Source: Pectobacterium fontis (GTDB taxonomy: Bacteria; Pseudomonadota; Gammaproteobacteria; Enterobacterales; Enterobacteriaceae). From it: 64,000 nt of DNA. Both the position numbers and the translations under genes were made by a program. The DNA lies in the NCBI RefSeq assembly GCF_000803215.1, contig NZ_JSXC01000030.1:1-64000 (forward strand), read 5' to 3'. A model generated the notes under the pieces. The model was not told the DNA's origin. It worked only from the letters and a program-made list of their open reading frames with translations, and made no database searches. Positions 54,415-63,344 of the stretch are shown here, one piece after another (the stretch's first letter is position 1; each line of letters starts with the position of its first letter).

Positions 54415-56082
54415 ATGCAATGGCTCAAAAACCTCACTATCCGTAAAGTTTTACTAACAACGCTAACATTGTTCTTACTACTTTGGGGGAGCGTATCGTG
54501 GATCGCCCTCTCTTCTCTGAATCAGGTCAGTCAGTTATTGGAAACCAGCCAGATACAAAAAAAGAACGCGACCATCATGAGTCATGGTACAGAAAATTAT
54601 TTTCGTACCTCTATCAGGCTGATGCTTGCTGTCGATGCCCAGCGAAATGGGCAGAAAGAGGCTTTCCAAAATCTGTTAAAAATGGCAACGGATTCCGCCA
54701 ATATCAGTGACCACGATCTGGAACAGTTTAAAAAACAGTCCCATGTCGGTGTTCCTGACGACCAGGTTGCGAATATTATTCAATACTGGGGCGGGATTAC
54801 ACAAGAGATGCATAAGATGATCGCGCTGGTTAATGGCGGCGATCTCAGCGCATTTCAGCACAATATGCAGAATACGTTACCGCCGTTAAGCATCGCTTTT
54901 GGGAAATCCTCAGAAACCTATGCGCAGTCAGTTTCAGCCAATGATGGCAGTAATAGCCAACTCATCCATTCACTGATAAAAACCAGCCAATACACGATTC
55001 TCACTGCGCTGGTCCTCGGTATGATGTTGCTATTTACCACCGACCGCTATTTGGTATCCTGCCTATTAGTCCCGTTGGAACACATTAAGCAACACGTCCA
55101 AATGCTTGCATCAGGGCAATTGCAACATACGATTAGCGACTTTGGCCGTAATAATATTGGCCAATTAATCCCCTATTTACGTGACATGCAAGAAAGCCTG
55201 ATTCGTACCGTCAGTACCATTCGCGATAGCGCGGCGTCTATTTATCAGGGCGCAGGTGAAATTCGCGCAGGCAATAGTGACCTCTCTTCGCGCACCGAAC
55301 AACAAGCCGCGGCATTAGAAGAAACTGCGGCCAGCATGGAGCAGCTAGGCGCAACGGTAAAACGCAATACCGACAATGTGTCGCAGGCGAACACACTGGC
55401 GAAAGAAGCATCCAGCATGGCAAATAAAGGCGGGAATATGGTTGATGATGTGGTGACGACCATGCAGAACATCACGACCAGTTCACGCAAAATTGCCGAT
55501 ATTACCAGCGTCATTAACGGCATCGCGTTTCAGACCAATATTCTCGCGCTGAATGCCGCCGTTGAAGCCGCCCGCGCGGGCGATCAAGGGCGCGGTTTTG
55601 CCGTCGTCGCTGGCGAAGTCAGGAGCCTCGCCCAGCGTAGTGCGCAAGCGGCAAAAGAGATCGAGGGATTGATCGCGGAATCCGTAACGCGTATCAACAC
55701 AGGCTCTGAACAAGTCGCTCTGGCGGGGGATACCATGCACCACATCGTTCGCGCGGTCACCAGCGTCACCGATTTGATGGGCGAGATCGCCTCCGCGTCA
55801 GCAGAACAGAGCCTTGGTCTTAATCAGGTCAGTCAGGCCGTAACCGAAATGGACGGTGTGACCCAGCAAAACGCCTCGCTGGTACAGGAATCTGCCGCCG
55901 CCGCCGCGTCACTGGAAGAACAGGCTCGCCAGCTAACAGAAGCCGTGGCGGTCTTTCATCTGTCTGATCAGCCGTCCCAGCCCTCTGTGCATGTCAGCTC
56001 GCCTGTGCATGCGAAAGCATTGCCGACGTCAAGGGGCTTAGGACAGGCAAAAACGCATGAAAATAATTGGGAAACCTTTTAA
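54415..56082 (+). CDS. Methyl-accepting chemotaxis protein (Tar/Tsr class)
   Basis: A 555-aa membrane receptor. TM1 is at about 12-32, a four-helix periplasmic ligand domain follows (about 33-190), then TM2 (about 191-213, [17 protein letters not shown]), a HAMP domain and the signalling domain with tip [41 protein letters not shown]. It ends with the pentapeptide NWETF, the CheR/CheB tether of major receptors. A FliA-type promoter precedes it. Ligand unknown; its place next to nasR is suggestive but not proof of nitrate sensing. Confidence 0.94.
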   Translation: MQWLKNLTIRKVLLTTLTLFLLLWGSVSWIALSSLNQVSQLLETSQIQKKNATIMSHGTENYFRTSIRLMLAVDAQRNGQKEAFQNLLKMATDSANISDHDLEQFKKQSHVGVPDDQVANIIQYWGGITQEMHKMIALVNGGDLSAFQHNMQNTLPPLSIAFGKSSETYAQSVSANDGSNSQLIHSLIKTSQYTILTALVLGMMLLFTTDRYLVSCLLVPLEHIKQHVQMLASGQLQHTISDFGRNNIGQLIPYLRDMQESLIRTVSTIRDSAASIYQGAGEIRAGNSDLSSRTEQQAAALEETAASMEQLGATVKRNTDNVSQANTLAKEASSMANKGGNMVDDVVTTMQNITTSSRKIADITSVINGIAFQTNILALNAAVEAARAGDQGRGFAVVAGEVRSLAQRSAQAAKEIEGLIAESVTRINTGSEQVALAGDTMHHIVRAVTSVTDLMGEIASASAEQSLGLNQVSQAVTEMDGVTQQNASLVQESAAAAASLEEQARQLTEAVAVFHLSDQPSQPSVHVSSPVHAKALPTSRGLGQAKTHENNWETF

Positions 56083-56120
56083 ATAAACACAGGCGCTATC
56101 TCATCAAGACGCTTAACAAC

Positions 56121-56144
56121 GACGCACCTGCTGACAGGTGCGTC
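56121..56144. terminator. Hairpin terminator between convergent genes
   Basis: A 10-bp perfect stem GACGCACCTG/CAGGTGCGTC with a 4-base loop, 40 bp behind the chemoreceptor gene. No long T-run follows. Confidence 0.6.
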
Positions 56145-56240
56145 ATCATGCCGGGCTGATCTCCACGTCCATTGCGATTACGGCATTGGTGTTGCTGCTG
56201 CACGTCAGCGGCGTGTGGCGGGCGTAGGCTTTTTGAAAGG

Positions 56241-56272
56241 AAAAACGGTGAAGCACAAACGCCCTTCACCGT
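56241..56272 (-). terminator. Terminator of fdhE
   Basis: A 9-bp stem (56245-56253 with 56264-56272), followed on the minus strand by a T-run (56245-56241), 11 bp after the fdhE stop. Confidence 0.75.
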
Positions 56273-56282
56273 ATCAGGTTGG

Positions 56283-57212
56283 CTATTCGATCGCGCTTTC
56301 CGGGAACAGGAAGGGGTTGATGCTGCTGCGAGAAAAGCCCTCCTCCTCCATTTTCACATCCAATACCAGCGAGGCGAGATCGTCGGCGACAGCTTCCACT
56401 CGGTGATCTTTTTCCTGATACAACAACTTTAAATACGTGCCGCAGTGGCCACAGCTTTCCGCTTTAATCGCCGCGTTTTCGCTATCCAACGACCAATAAT
56501 TAAGATCGCTCGACGCTTCACAGTTGCTGCATTTCACCCGCACCATGTGCCATTCGCTCTCACACAGATTGCAGTGCAGATAACGCAGCCCGCTGGAGGT
56601 GCCTAATTGCACCACACCGGATACCGGAATACTGCCGCACACGGGGCAGAACTGACGATGTTCACCGGGAACAGCTCGTGCTTTACCGGGCAGCAGGCCG
56701 GCCATCTGCGCCCAAAACAGCGACAAAGCCGCCCAGATGAACGGAGCTTTATCATTGTTTTCAGCACGAAACTCGTGGTGTAGCAGCGCGGTCGCCAATT
56801 CTTCCAGTTCCTGCGCTGACGCTTTTTCCAGATTCTCCAGCGTGGATAACACCTGCCCGCTGGCATCCGGTTTTAGTTCCTCAATCAACGCACGCAGCAG
56901 CGTGTGCCAGTGCGCATCTCGCGGGAACACGGCGATATCAAGCGGCGGGCGTTCACCGGACTGTTTCAATACGTCATTCAGATCAAGCTGTAACGGATGG
57001 TCGTGCAAGACCTTCTGCTGAGCCTCCACCACACCGGCTGCGAAAGTGAGATAATCCCCTAATGGGTGATCTTCCGCTAACTGACGCAGACGCTCCGCAC
57101 GGCTGCTGTACAGGCTTTTCAGGTTAGCAAAAAGCAGCGGGGGGATATGCCCTTCCGGCATCGATTTTTCGTTCTGTTCTAGCTGTTCCTGCGGAACAAT
57201 GCGAATACTCAT
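56283..57212 (-). CDS. fdhE: Formate dehydrogenase accessory protein FdhE
   Basis: A 309-aa protein. The C-terminal half carries four zinc/iron-binding C-x-x-C pairs: [26 protein letters not shown] and ESCGHCGTY, the rubredoxin-like FdhE signature. The N-terminal half is helical ([23 protein letters not shown]). FdhE assists maturation or redox protection of Tat-exported respiratory formate dehydrogenases in the cytoplasm. Length agrees with E. coli FdhE (309 aa). Confidence 0.95.
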   Translation of the reverse strand: MSIRIVPQEQLEQNEKSMPEGHIPPLLFANLKSLYSSRAERLRQLAEDHPLGDYLTFAAGVVEAQQKVLHDHPLQLDLNDVLKQSGERPPLDIAVFPRDAHWHTLLRALIEELKPDASGQVLSTLENLEKASAQELEELATALLHHEFRAENNDKAPFIWAALSLFWAQMAGLLPGKARAVPGEHRQFCPVCGSIPVSGVVQLGTSSGLRYLHCNLCESEWHMVRVKCSNCEASSDLNYWSLDSENAAIKAESCGHCGTYLKLLYQEKDHRVEAVADDLASLVLDVKMEEEGFSRSSINPFLFPESAIE

Positions 57213-57505
57213 CAGGGTGGTTTTTCCTGTTATTTACGTTGGCTATCCACTATTTTTCGTGGGCAGGAAGGCCGCCAGCGCGACCGAAAGATAGCGGGGA
57301 TTATACGCATCGCGCCTATCGACTTCCTGATTTCCGGCAAGGTTATGGTCGTTTTTCGCCATCAACACCGCCCTCTCCCGCCATGACGGAAACAGTAGCA
57401 GAAAAGCCACAAACATCTCCACACCCACAAAGAGGGGGGGTAGACCAGATAGTTGACTGTCTACGCGCAAACCATCACCGATAGGTGACAGGCGTTATTT
57501 AAGTG

Positions 57506-58228
57506 CTATTTCGCTGCGTAGCGTTGTACAAAATCCAGCAGGATCTTGCGCGCCCAGACGGGTTCTTGCTGAATGTCCATCATCCGATCAACATCCCAAC
57601 CGCCCTGTCGCAGCGCTGCTTCATTATGGCGCAGGCACGTCAGCATGATATCCGCGCTGAATTCCGGGTGAAATTGTACGGTCAATACTTTATCGCTGTA
57701 GCGGATAATCTGGCAGCCATCCATCTCTGAACTCCCCAGCACCTGCGCGCCTTCTGGCGCTTCCAGCACGGATTGTTGGTGGGTCAGATAAGCGCCAAAC
57801 TGCTGCGGATAGCCGCACAGCAAAGGATCTTGTGCTGCCGCATCGTGGGTTGTCACCACCTGAACGCCGACTTCCTTACCGTTCGGGTTATCCCCCACCT
57901 TGCCCCCCAACGCATCGGCCAGCAGTTGATGCCCATAGCACACGCCCAGCAGCGGAACATCCGCAGAATACGCCTCGCGCAGCCAGCCAGCGGTATATTC
58001 GCTCCAGTCCAGCCGATCCGTAACCATCGACCACGAACCCGAGATGATCACCGCCGCTAGCGTATCAAACGGCGGCAGCGGTTCCCCAAGATCGGGACGC
58101 ACCACCCGCACTGGCCGTGTTTTGCCCTGTACTGCATTGCTAAACCACGTCCCCTGTTGTCCAACCTGAGAGGCAATGCCTTCCGGCGGTTGGCCCAACT
58201 GAATCACCAGCAATACCTTTTCGCTCAT
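57506..58228 (-). CDS. Class I glutamine amidotransferase-like protein
   Basis: A 240-aa GATase1 protein. It has the nucleophile elbow LLGVCYGHQLLADAL (Cys near residue 96) and the His/Glu pair in VQFHPEFSAD, so the Cys-His-Glu triad is complete. The oxyanion segment is VIISGSWSMV. There is no synthase partner, as in the GuaA-like YfeJ group. These hydrolyse glutamine or related gamma-glutamyl compounds; substrate unknown. Confidence 0.85.
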   Translation of the reverse strand: MSEKVLLVIQLGQPPEGIASQVGQQGTWFSNAVQGKTRPVRVVRPDLGEPLPPFDTLAAVIISGSWSMVTDRLDWSEYTAGWLREAYSADVPLLGVCYGHQLLADALGGKVGDNPNGKEVGVQVVTTHDAAAQDPLLCGYPQQFGAYLTHQQSVLEAPEGAQVLGSSEMDGCQIIRYSDKVLTVQFHPEFSADIMLTCLRHNEAALRQGGWDVDRMMDIQQEPVWARKILLDFVQRYAAK

Positions 58229-58330
58229 CGTCCTGTTCTGCCCGTATTTAAAAAACTATCAACCTGAAAAACCACCCGTTCGAAAAATCACAAGCAATGC
58301 GACAAACTCCGCGTTTAATGACGTTGAGGA

Positions 58331-58801
58331 TCAAAGGCCTGGCAAATGCGGGTTGACCTTTGCCTGAACGCGGGAAGACAACTCCTTAACCTTCAACCAG
58401 AACTGTGCGGAAGACACTATTTTCCCCAGTGCATTAGCTAACGACTCCTGATCCCAACAATCAACCCTTTCTCCTTGGTATTCAATTGTAAGAGGGTAAC
58501 CGTCTGCATGTTGCTCCCATGTAGCAATATCTGAAATAGCATCATCATAGATGATACCTAGCCTGCCTTTTGAGGGAATGTTCAGTTCACCGTTGCCGTC
58601 ATATTCCTCTAATTTTTTCAATTCAAAATCAAACTCTAATAAATCTTTAAAAAAAAAGCGGCTTAATGTTAAATGCTCATCCGATTCAATTTTTAGATCA
58701 TGGTTTAATGAACGAAATACATCCCCAATATCCTTATGATTTTTCTCAACGGTAGAGGCAGATTCCTGTCCTGCCTTAATAAATTCTTTAAATTGAAACA
58801 T
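58331..58801 (-). CDS. Small partner protein of EEP nuclease
   Basis: A 156-aa acidic, mostly helical protein (EKNHKDIGDVFRSLNHDL, LEFDFELKKLEEYDG) with a C-terminal W-x-Q-E-S-L-A-N-A-L segment. The ATG at 58801 overlaps the end of the upstream nuclease gene by 14 bp, so the two are translationally coupled. No family recognised. It could be an inhibitor, effector or structural partner of the nuclease. It is AT-rich unlike the neighbouring core genes. Confidence 0.55.
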   Translation of the reverse strand: MFQFKEFIKAGQESASTVEKNHKDIGDVFRSLNHDLKIESDEHLTLSRFFFKDLLEFDFELKKLEEYDGNGELNIPSKGRLGIIYDDAISDIATWEQHADGYPLTIEYQGERVDCWDQESLANALGKIVSSAQFWLKVKELSSRVQAKVNPHLPGL

Positions 58802-59699
58802 TCGTTGCCCCTTTTTTCCTGACACAACCGATAACAGGCATGTGATCGAAATAATGCTTACTATCCAAAATAGCAGCACGCAATACATCCGTTAGCACAA
58901 CACCTGTCGCCGCCTCATCCAGATACCATGGCCCCGTGCTGAGAAAATCCCCCGAGAAGATGATCTGATCGAAAGCCGACCAGCCATTACGGTTCCCCGC
59001 TTTACTATAACAGGTTCCAAAATCATGTTGCTGTTCTTCAAACGAGAATGGCACCCGTGCCGAGAGCGTTTTCCAGTAGGGGTTATAGAGCCAATAATCA
59101 GGCTGAGAAAGCACCAGCGCCCGATCGTTGGTTGCCGACAGATTTTTAAATAAGCTGGGAGCATAGGGTTCATCGTTGTAGTCCCCCATTAAAATCACCT
59201 GCTTTTTACCAACAAGAAGAGAATCGACAAAGCCTCTTAGCCCAATAGAGCACTTATTTCTAAAATCCTCGGCAATGGTTCTTAACTGACTTGGCCAGTG
59301 TGAAACCAGAATGGTTATTTCATAAGACGTTTCCGCTTTAAACGCTATTTTTAATTGCTGTGCAATTTTAAGCGATGAGCTGCCAATTCGACCGGTATGC
59401 GTATTCCCTTGAGTGACCACTATGCGAGTTGAACGATAAAAATAGCCGATATCAAATTGGCCTCCGGTTAGCGTAGTGTCATCCATGAATTCAGATGCAA
59501 TACCTATATCCAGAAGCCCTTCGACCAGTAATTGGAAAGAGGGTTGATTCACTTCACAAACAGCTAATAGATCAATGTGCTCATGAATAAATAGGTGTCT
59601 AATGATCTCAACAGCATCGGCGACATTACCCCGATTTTGCCAATTTTTTACACCTGGAGGCGATATCGCACAGTTCCAAAAAGCAAAACGAAAACTCAA
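58788..59699 (-). CDS. Endonuclease/exonuclease/phosphatase (EEP) family protein
   Basis: A 303-aa protein with the EEP/DNase I fold motifs in order: FAFWNC (Asn metal ligand region), LLAVCEVNQ (catalytic Glu), ILVSHWPSQ (catalytic His region), VILMGDYNDEP (D-x-N), and SKHYFDHMPVIG (final D-H pair). All catalytic residues appear present. Such proteins cut nucleic acids or phosphoesters. No signal peptide is visible. It is co-transcribed with a small partner and is more AT-rich than its neighbours, which suggests horizontal transfer and a possible defence or toxin role. Confidence 0.8.
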   Translation of the reverse strand: MSFRFAFWNCAISPPGVKNWQNRGNVADAVEIIRHLFIHEHIDLLAVCEVNQPSFQLLVEGLLDIGIASEFMDDTTLTGGQFDIGYFYRSTRIVVTQGNTHTGRIGSSSLKIAQQLKIAFKAETSYEITILVSHWPSQLRTIAEDFRNKCSIGLRGFVDSLLVGKKQVILMGDYNDEPYAPSLFKNLSATNDRALVLSQPDYWLYNPYWKTLSARVPFSFEEQQHDFGTCYSKAGNRNGWSAFDQIIFSGDFLSTGPWYLDEAATGVVLTDVLRAAILDSKHYFDHMPVIGCVRKKGATNVSI

Positions 59700-59855
59700 T
59701 GTAGTCAGCCTTGCGATAGATAATCTTATACATTGAATTTAAACACGAATCGCTCTTCCTCGGTAATACATTGGGTAAAATTTCGCGCCACTTCGCAGAT
59801 TCTAAATCTCATTAGACCCAATGCCGGCAATATAATCAAAAGTAAAAATCGTCGG

Positions 59856-60332
59856 TTACTGGGAAGGCTGTTGTCGGTAAGCCAGCGAGAAGACGTCGTA
59901 GAAATCAACACTGCCTTTCGTACGCTGAATCTTCTCTATTCCTGATTTCACGGCAGGCGGCACTCGTTCGTTGCGCAATAGCTTATCCAGCGTGTCCTGC
60001 GACACATGACGGATGGTAAACCACTCGCCGTTGTAGCACACGCGTAAATCCAGCGTATCAATATCCTCAAAACGATAGGTCGGATTAATATCCATCGAAA
60101 GTGCCAGCATCATCGCCAACAGGAAAACGGTAAAACCAATAAGGTATGGCAGACCAAAATAAGGGGCATAAACGAGGATAAAGGCGACTGGCAGGTAGCT
60201 CACCAGCATCGCGGCAAACAGATAGGGGTGCGACTGCATGAATTTGTGGCTGAAACGTATTTTATTGTCGCGTTTTTCTTCCTGATTAATACGCTCAATC
60301 TCTTCGGTCAGGAGGCGTTTTACTTCGTCCAT
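59856..60332 (-). CDS. ylaC: Inner membrane protein YlaC
   Basis: A 158-aa protein matching E. coli YlaC in layout. The start MDEVKRLLTEEIERIN and KRDNKIRFSHKF is followed by two adjacent membrane helices (about 37-82). The soluble tail has YRFEDIDTLDLRVCYNGEWFTIR and KGSVDFYDVFSLA, nearly identical in pattern to YlaC. Function unknown. The ATG at 60332 is chosen by alignment with YlaC; the frame extends to 60365. Confidence 0.88.
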   Translation of the reverse strand: MDEVKRLLTEEIERINQEEKRDNKIRFSHKFMQSHPYLFAAMLVSYLPVAFILVYAPYFGLPYLIGFTVFLLAMMLALSMDINPTYRFEDIDTLDLRVCYNGEWFTIRHVSQDTLDKLLRNERVPPAVKSGIEKIQRTKGSVDFYDVFSLAYRQQPSQ

Positions 60333-60438
60333 CGTCATCACCCATATGCTTAAGGAATACCACATTGCGGGTATCGATTAGAACATAGCCACATAAGAGA
60401 TAACAGAAACCGTTTTTGACAGCGCGAGATAATCTTTT

Positions 60439-60473
60439 CTCTGTTACCGGGATAGATTATCCCAGTAACAGAG
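60439..60473. terminator. Hairpin terminator
   Basis: CTCTGTTAC and GTAACAGAG enclose a second short GGGA/TCCC stem. It lies 12 bp after the end of the haem operon and serves as its transcription end. Confidence 0.6.
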
Positions 60474-60484
60474 ATGACAGAGCG

Positions 60485-61114
60485 TTACGGAATGGCGGGC
60501 ATCGTCAGATCGGGATCGATCAGGTTATAAATTTGGTTGCCAAACACCGGTTGTTGCAGCAGTTGATCAACGGCCAGCGCGACATCCCGACGAGAGACCA
60601 ATCCCAGTGTTGCAGTACCTTGCGTCAACTTCGCGTTGTGCGTGGCCACCACATCCAACAACCCGCCGGGACGAACAATACAGTGATCCAGCGAGCTGCT
60701 TTGCAGCCAGCTTTCCGCCAACGATTTCTCACGCACCGCAAAACCAAATGCGGCTCTGGCGCGCGGCGACAACAGCGACCAACTGTCACCACAACCCAAT
60801 GAGGTCACCAGCAGCATACGTTTGAGACCCGCCAGTTCTGCACCGTCGATCACCGTTCTGTGCCCATGATAATTGACCGTGCCGCCGCCCATTGTCGATA
60901 CCACAATGGCGGAGGAGCCAGCCACACGACAGGCTTCCGCGACCGTTTCCGCATCGCAAGCATCGCCTTCTACTACTGTCATCCCCTGCTCACGCCAGTG
61001 CTTGGCCTGTTCAGGGTTACGCAATACGAGTACCACCGCCTGCTCGCACTCAATAGCGCGCTGTAATAAGCAGGCGCCGACCCCATTGCCCGCGCCAAAA
61101 AGTAACCACGTCAT
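60485..61114 (-). CDS. chuY: ChuY-like anaerobilin reductase (NAD(P)-binding)
   Basis: A 209-aa Rossmann protein of the atypical-SDR/NmrA type with the cofactor motif LLFGAGNGVGACLLQ at the N-terminus and VVSTMGGG and LLVTSLGCGDSW strands. It is the third gene of hutW-hutX-chuY and overlaps hutX by 4 bp. In E. coli O157 ChuY reduces the anaerobilin made by ChuW, so the same role is inferred from synteny and size. Confidence 0.85.
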   Translation of the reverse strand: MTWLLFGAGNGVGACLLQRAIECEQAVVLVLRNPEQAKHWREQGMTVVEGDACDAETVAEACRVAGSSAIVVSTMGGGTVNYHGHRTVIDGAELAGLKRMLLVTSLGCGDSWSLLSPRARAAFGFAVREKSLAESWLQSSSLDHCIVRPGGLLDVVATHNAKLTQGTATLGLVSRRDVALAVDQLLQQPVFGNQIYNLIDPDLTMPAIP

Positions 61115-61611
61115 ACCTGCTCCGGTTGTAATTCACGCGCCAGCGCGTGGAACGCCTCAACCTGGGCGCTCAGCAACTGGCGGTGGCTGTCTCGTCCAAG
61201 GAAGATTTTAAACATCGCCGCACCGCTAGCATTAAAGAATACTACGGATGCCGTGTCCATCCCCATGAACTTACGCTCAATAAAGGCAATGTGCTGACAG
61301 CTTGTGGCGCGAATATGTCCACTCAGGCCATTTTTGCCACGCAGGTTAAAGTAACCGTGACGATGCGTCCCCGTTGGCAGTTCGCTCTTAAATTCCAGAA
61401 TCGCATCCGCCGTGTGGCTGATTAACGTCACTTCCCCCCAGGTCGCAATGGTGTCCCACACGCGATCGAAAGCATCGCCCGTCGCCAGCGTGCGCTGCGC
61501 TTCAGGCAGCGCCTCAACCACGGCAAATAGCGAGGTATTATACTTCCCGGCAATGTCTTCCAGTGTGCCATCAGGGTTGGTTGCCAGTAATTCATTCAGT
61601 GTCAGGGTCAT
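61111..61611 (-). CDS. hutX: Haem utilisation carrier protein HutX/ChuX
   Basis: A 166-aa protein of the HutX/ChuX family. The helical N-terminus (LLATNPDGTLEDIAGKYNTSL) is followed by a beta-sheet half with GEVTLISHTADAILEFKSEL and the HIAFIERKFMGMDTASVVFF region. It binds haem in the cytoplasm and hands it to the radical SAM enzyme HutW. It lies 14 bp downstream of hutW. Confidence 0.92.
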   Translation of the reverse strand: MTLTLNELLATNPDGTLEDIAGKYNTSLFAVVEALPEAQRTLATGDAFDRVWDTIATWGEVTLISHTADAILEFKSELPTGTHRHGYFNLRGKNGLSGHIRATSCQHIAFIERKFMGMDTASVVFFNASGAAMFKIFLGRDSHRQLLSAQVEAFHALARELQPEQV

Positions 61612-61625
61612 CGTTGCGTCTCCGG

Positions 61626-62939
61626 TTAGTGGGCATGCTCTGCGGCATTAAGCTGGGGGATAATTTGTTGTAGTGCCTGCATCAGGTTATTCGCCCAAAA
61701 GCGGCCATCATTGGTCAGGCGCAGGCAGGTGGAATCATCACAGGTCAATCCAGCCTGATGCCATTGGCTAAGTAGCGGCTGAAGTTCGCGGGCATGTTGA
61801 GTCAACTGGGGCAGCTTGATGCGGCCAACTTCAATACCCGCCTGAAGTTGATGCTGCCACGGCCCGGTCGGGCTGGCTGGCGTCATCATCATGATGGGTT
61901 TTTGCCCCTGATCGATCTGCTGGTAATAACGCTCCAGACTGCGTTCCATCATGTAGGCTTGCCCATTGATATTGCCGCCCGCGCCGCTCCCCATTGCCAG
62001 ACAGTCTGCACCTTGTTTAATCAGCAAGTTGTACAGATTGCGTTCACGCGTGGTGCGCGCCCAGTGACTATTGCTCAGTTGGTGCCAGCCAGCCTCAGCC
62101 AGAAATGCCGCGCCGGTACGATAAAAATCACGTCGGGCGACCACGTCAGGCAGCGCAACACGCTGGTTTTCGGCGGCCTTCGCCAGCGGTGTCGTCGGTA
62201 ACAGGTTCAATGCATACAGATCGACGCCGTCTAACGGTAAATCGCTGACAATCGCCAGATCTTCTCGCCAGATTTCCGGTGTTTGTTCCGGCAAACCGAA
62301 CATCAAATCACACACCACCGCAGCTCTGTCTCGCGCGCACAGACGTTCAAGGAAGCGGATTGACTGCTGTTTATCCGAGGTGCGCGCCATACGCTGGCGA
62401 ATACGGGTATCAAAGGTCTGAATCCCGATGGAAAAGCGGTTCGCTCCCGCATCCAGACAGGCATCGATCCGCTCATCGTCAAAATCCATCGCCCGCCCTT
62501 CTACCGTGATTTCACAGTCCGGTGCCAGCGGCAGCGAGGTACGGATCGCACGAATGATCTGCGACAGCTCATCGGCCTCCAGCGCCGTTGGCGTACCCCC
62601 GCCAAAATACACCGCATGAATCGGCGCAGACTGATGCAGCGGGCTATCCGCCTCCATCGCCAATTCCTGTAGCAGATAGCGGGTGTAGGTCGCCGTGCTG
62701 TCATCACGCAGTTTGTTTTGGTAAAAACCACAGAATGTGCAGTGCGTCGCACAGAAGGGAATATGCAGGTAAAGAAGGCGTTTGCGCGCAGGCACCGTCT
62801 GCTGCTTCAGCGCCTGCCAACCGACTGGAATCTGTTCAGGTGAAAGCGGCACATGGTTGCGCCAGGGCATTGCCATACGTCGGGCGCTAAAAGGCTGCTC
62901 ACCGGGTTCTGCATAATACGGTGTAAGATCGATGTTCAT
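61626..62939 (-). CDS. hutW: Anaerobic haem-degrading radical SAM methyltransferase HutW/ChuW
   Basis: A 437-aa HemN-related radical SAM protein. The [4Fe-4S] cluster motif is HIPFCATHCTFCGF (C-x3-C-x2-C). The SAM-binding glycine stretch is YFGGGTPTAL, then TVEGRAMDFDDERI and RFSIGIQTFDTRIRQRM. ChuW methylates and opens haem without oxygen to give anaerobilin and release iron. A Fur box and a ribosome-site hairpin precede it, in line with iron-regulated expression of hutW-hutX-chuY. Confidence 0.93.
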   Translation of the reverse strand: MNIDLTPYYAEPGEQPFSARRMAMPWRNHVPLSPEQIPVGWQALKQQTVPARKRLLYLHIPFCATHCTFCGFYQNKLRDDSTATYTRYLLQELAMEADSPLHQSAPIHAVYFGGGTPTALEADELSQIIRAIRTSLPLAPDCEITVEGRAMDFDDERIDACLDAGANRFSIGIQTFDTRIRQRMARTSDKQQSIRFLERLCARDRAAVVCDLMFGLPEQTPEIWREDLAIVSDLPLDGVDLYALNLLPTTPLAKAAENQRVALPDVVARRDFYRTGAAFLAEAGWHQLSNSHWARTTRERNLYNLLIKQGADCLAMGSGAGGNINGQAYMMERSLERYYQQIDQGQKPIMMMTPASPTGPWQHQLQAGIEVGRIKLPQLTQHARELQPLLSQWHQAGLTCDDSTCLRLTNDGRFWANNLMQALQQIIPQLNAAEHAH

Positions 62940-62945
62940 ATGGCT

Positions 62946-62967
62946 CCCCTAAGGCATCTTTTAGGGG
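62946..62967 (-). promoter_or_regulatory. Hairpin covering the hutW ribosome site
   Basis: CCCCTAA and TTAGGGG form a perfect 7-bp stem with an 8-base loop. On the minus-strand RNA the second arm contains the AGGGGAG ribosome site of hutW, 6 bases before the ATG. It could limit translation. Confidence 0.5.
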
Positions 62968-62970
62968 ATT

Positions 62971-62989
62971 AAATGATAATCCTTTTCAT
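62971..62989 (-). promoter_or_regulatory. Fur box of hutW operon
   Basis: The 19 bases AAATGATAATCCTTTTCAT fit the Fur consensus (GATAAT-x-ATTATC halves) with a good TGATAAT arm and a partial TTTCATTTA arm, 32 bp before the hutW ATG. The rest of 62990-63344 is AT-rich promoter DNA for the divergent plus-strand gene; no gene is called in it. Confidence 0.7.
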
Positions 62990-63344
62990 TTAGCAATCTG
63001 TGTTCACTCATACAAAAATAGGATTTATGCATTTTTGCCTTACGTTAACTAAATTGTATCGTTTTCACCATCACTCGCTCTACACATCGATATTTTATGT
63101 TTATTTATCAAAATCTTAAACACGCTCGCGGTGACAACGTTAACCAAATGAAAAAAAATATCGCACCATTAAAATCTCTTCACTTTTACTCACCGAGACT
63201 CGAATCGTATTGCCATAAAAAAGAAATGCTTATAAGGAAAAAGCATATATCAATATATAATAAACATGTCTTATTTATTATTTCTCTCCCAAAAAAAACT
63301 GAATAGGATAATTTCACCAATACATATTTATGTAGAAAAAATCC

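Noticed and set aside
59726..59911. 61-codon minus-strand frame overlapping the end of ylaC
   Set aside because: It overlaps ylaC in another frame and lacks a start signal; the downstream 130 bp may hold a remnant but nothing can be supported.
63097..63306. 69-codon plus-strand frame before the sulfonate-binding gene
   Set aside because: Lys/Asn/Ile-rich translation of AT-rich promoter DNA without ribosome site.
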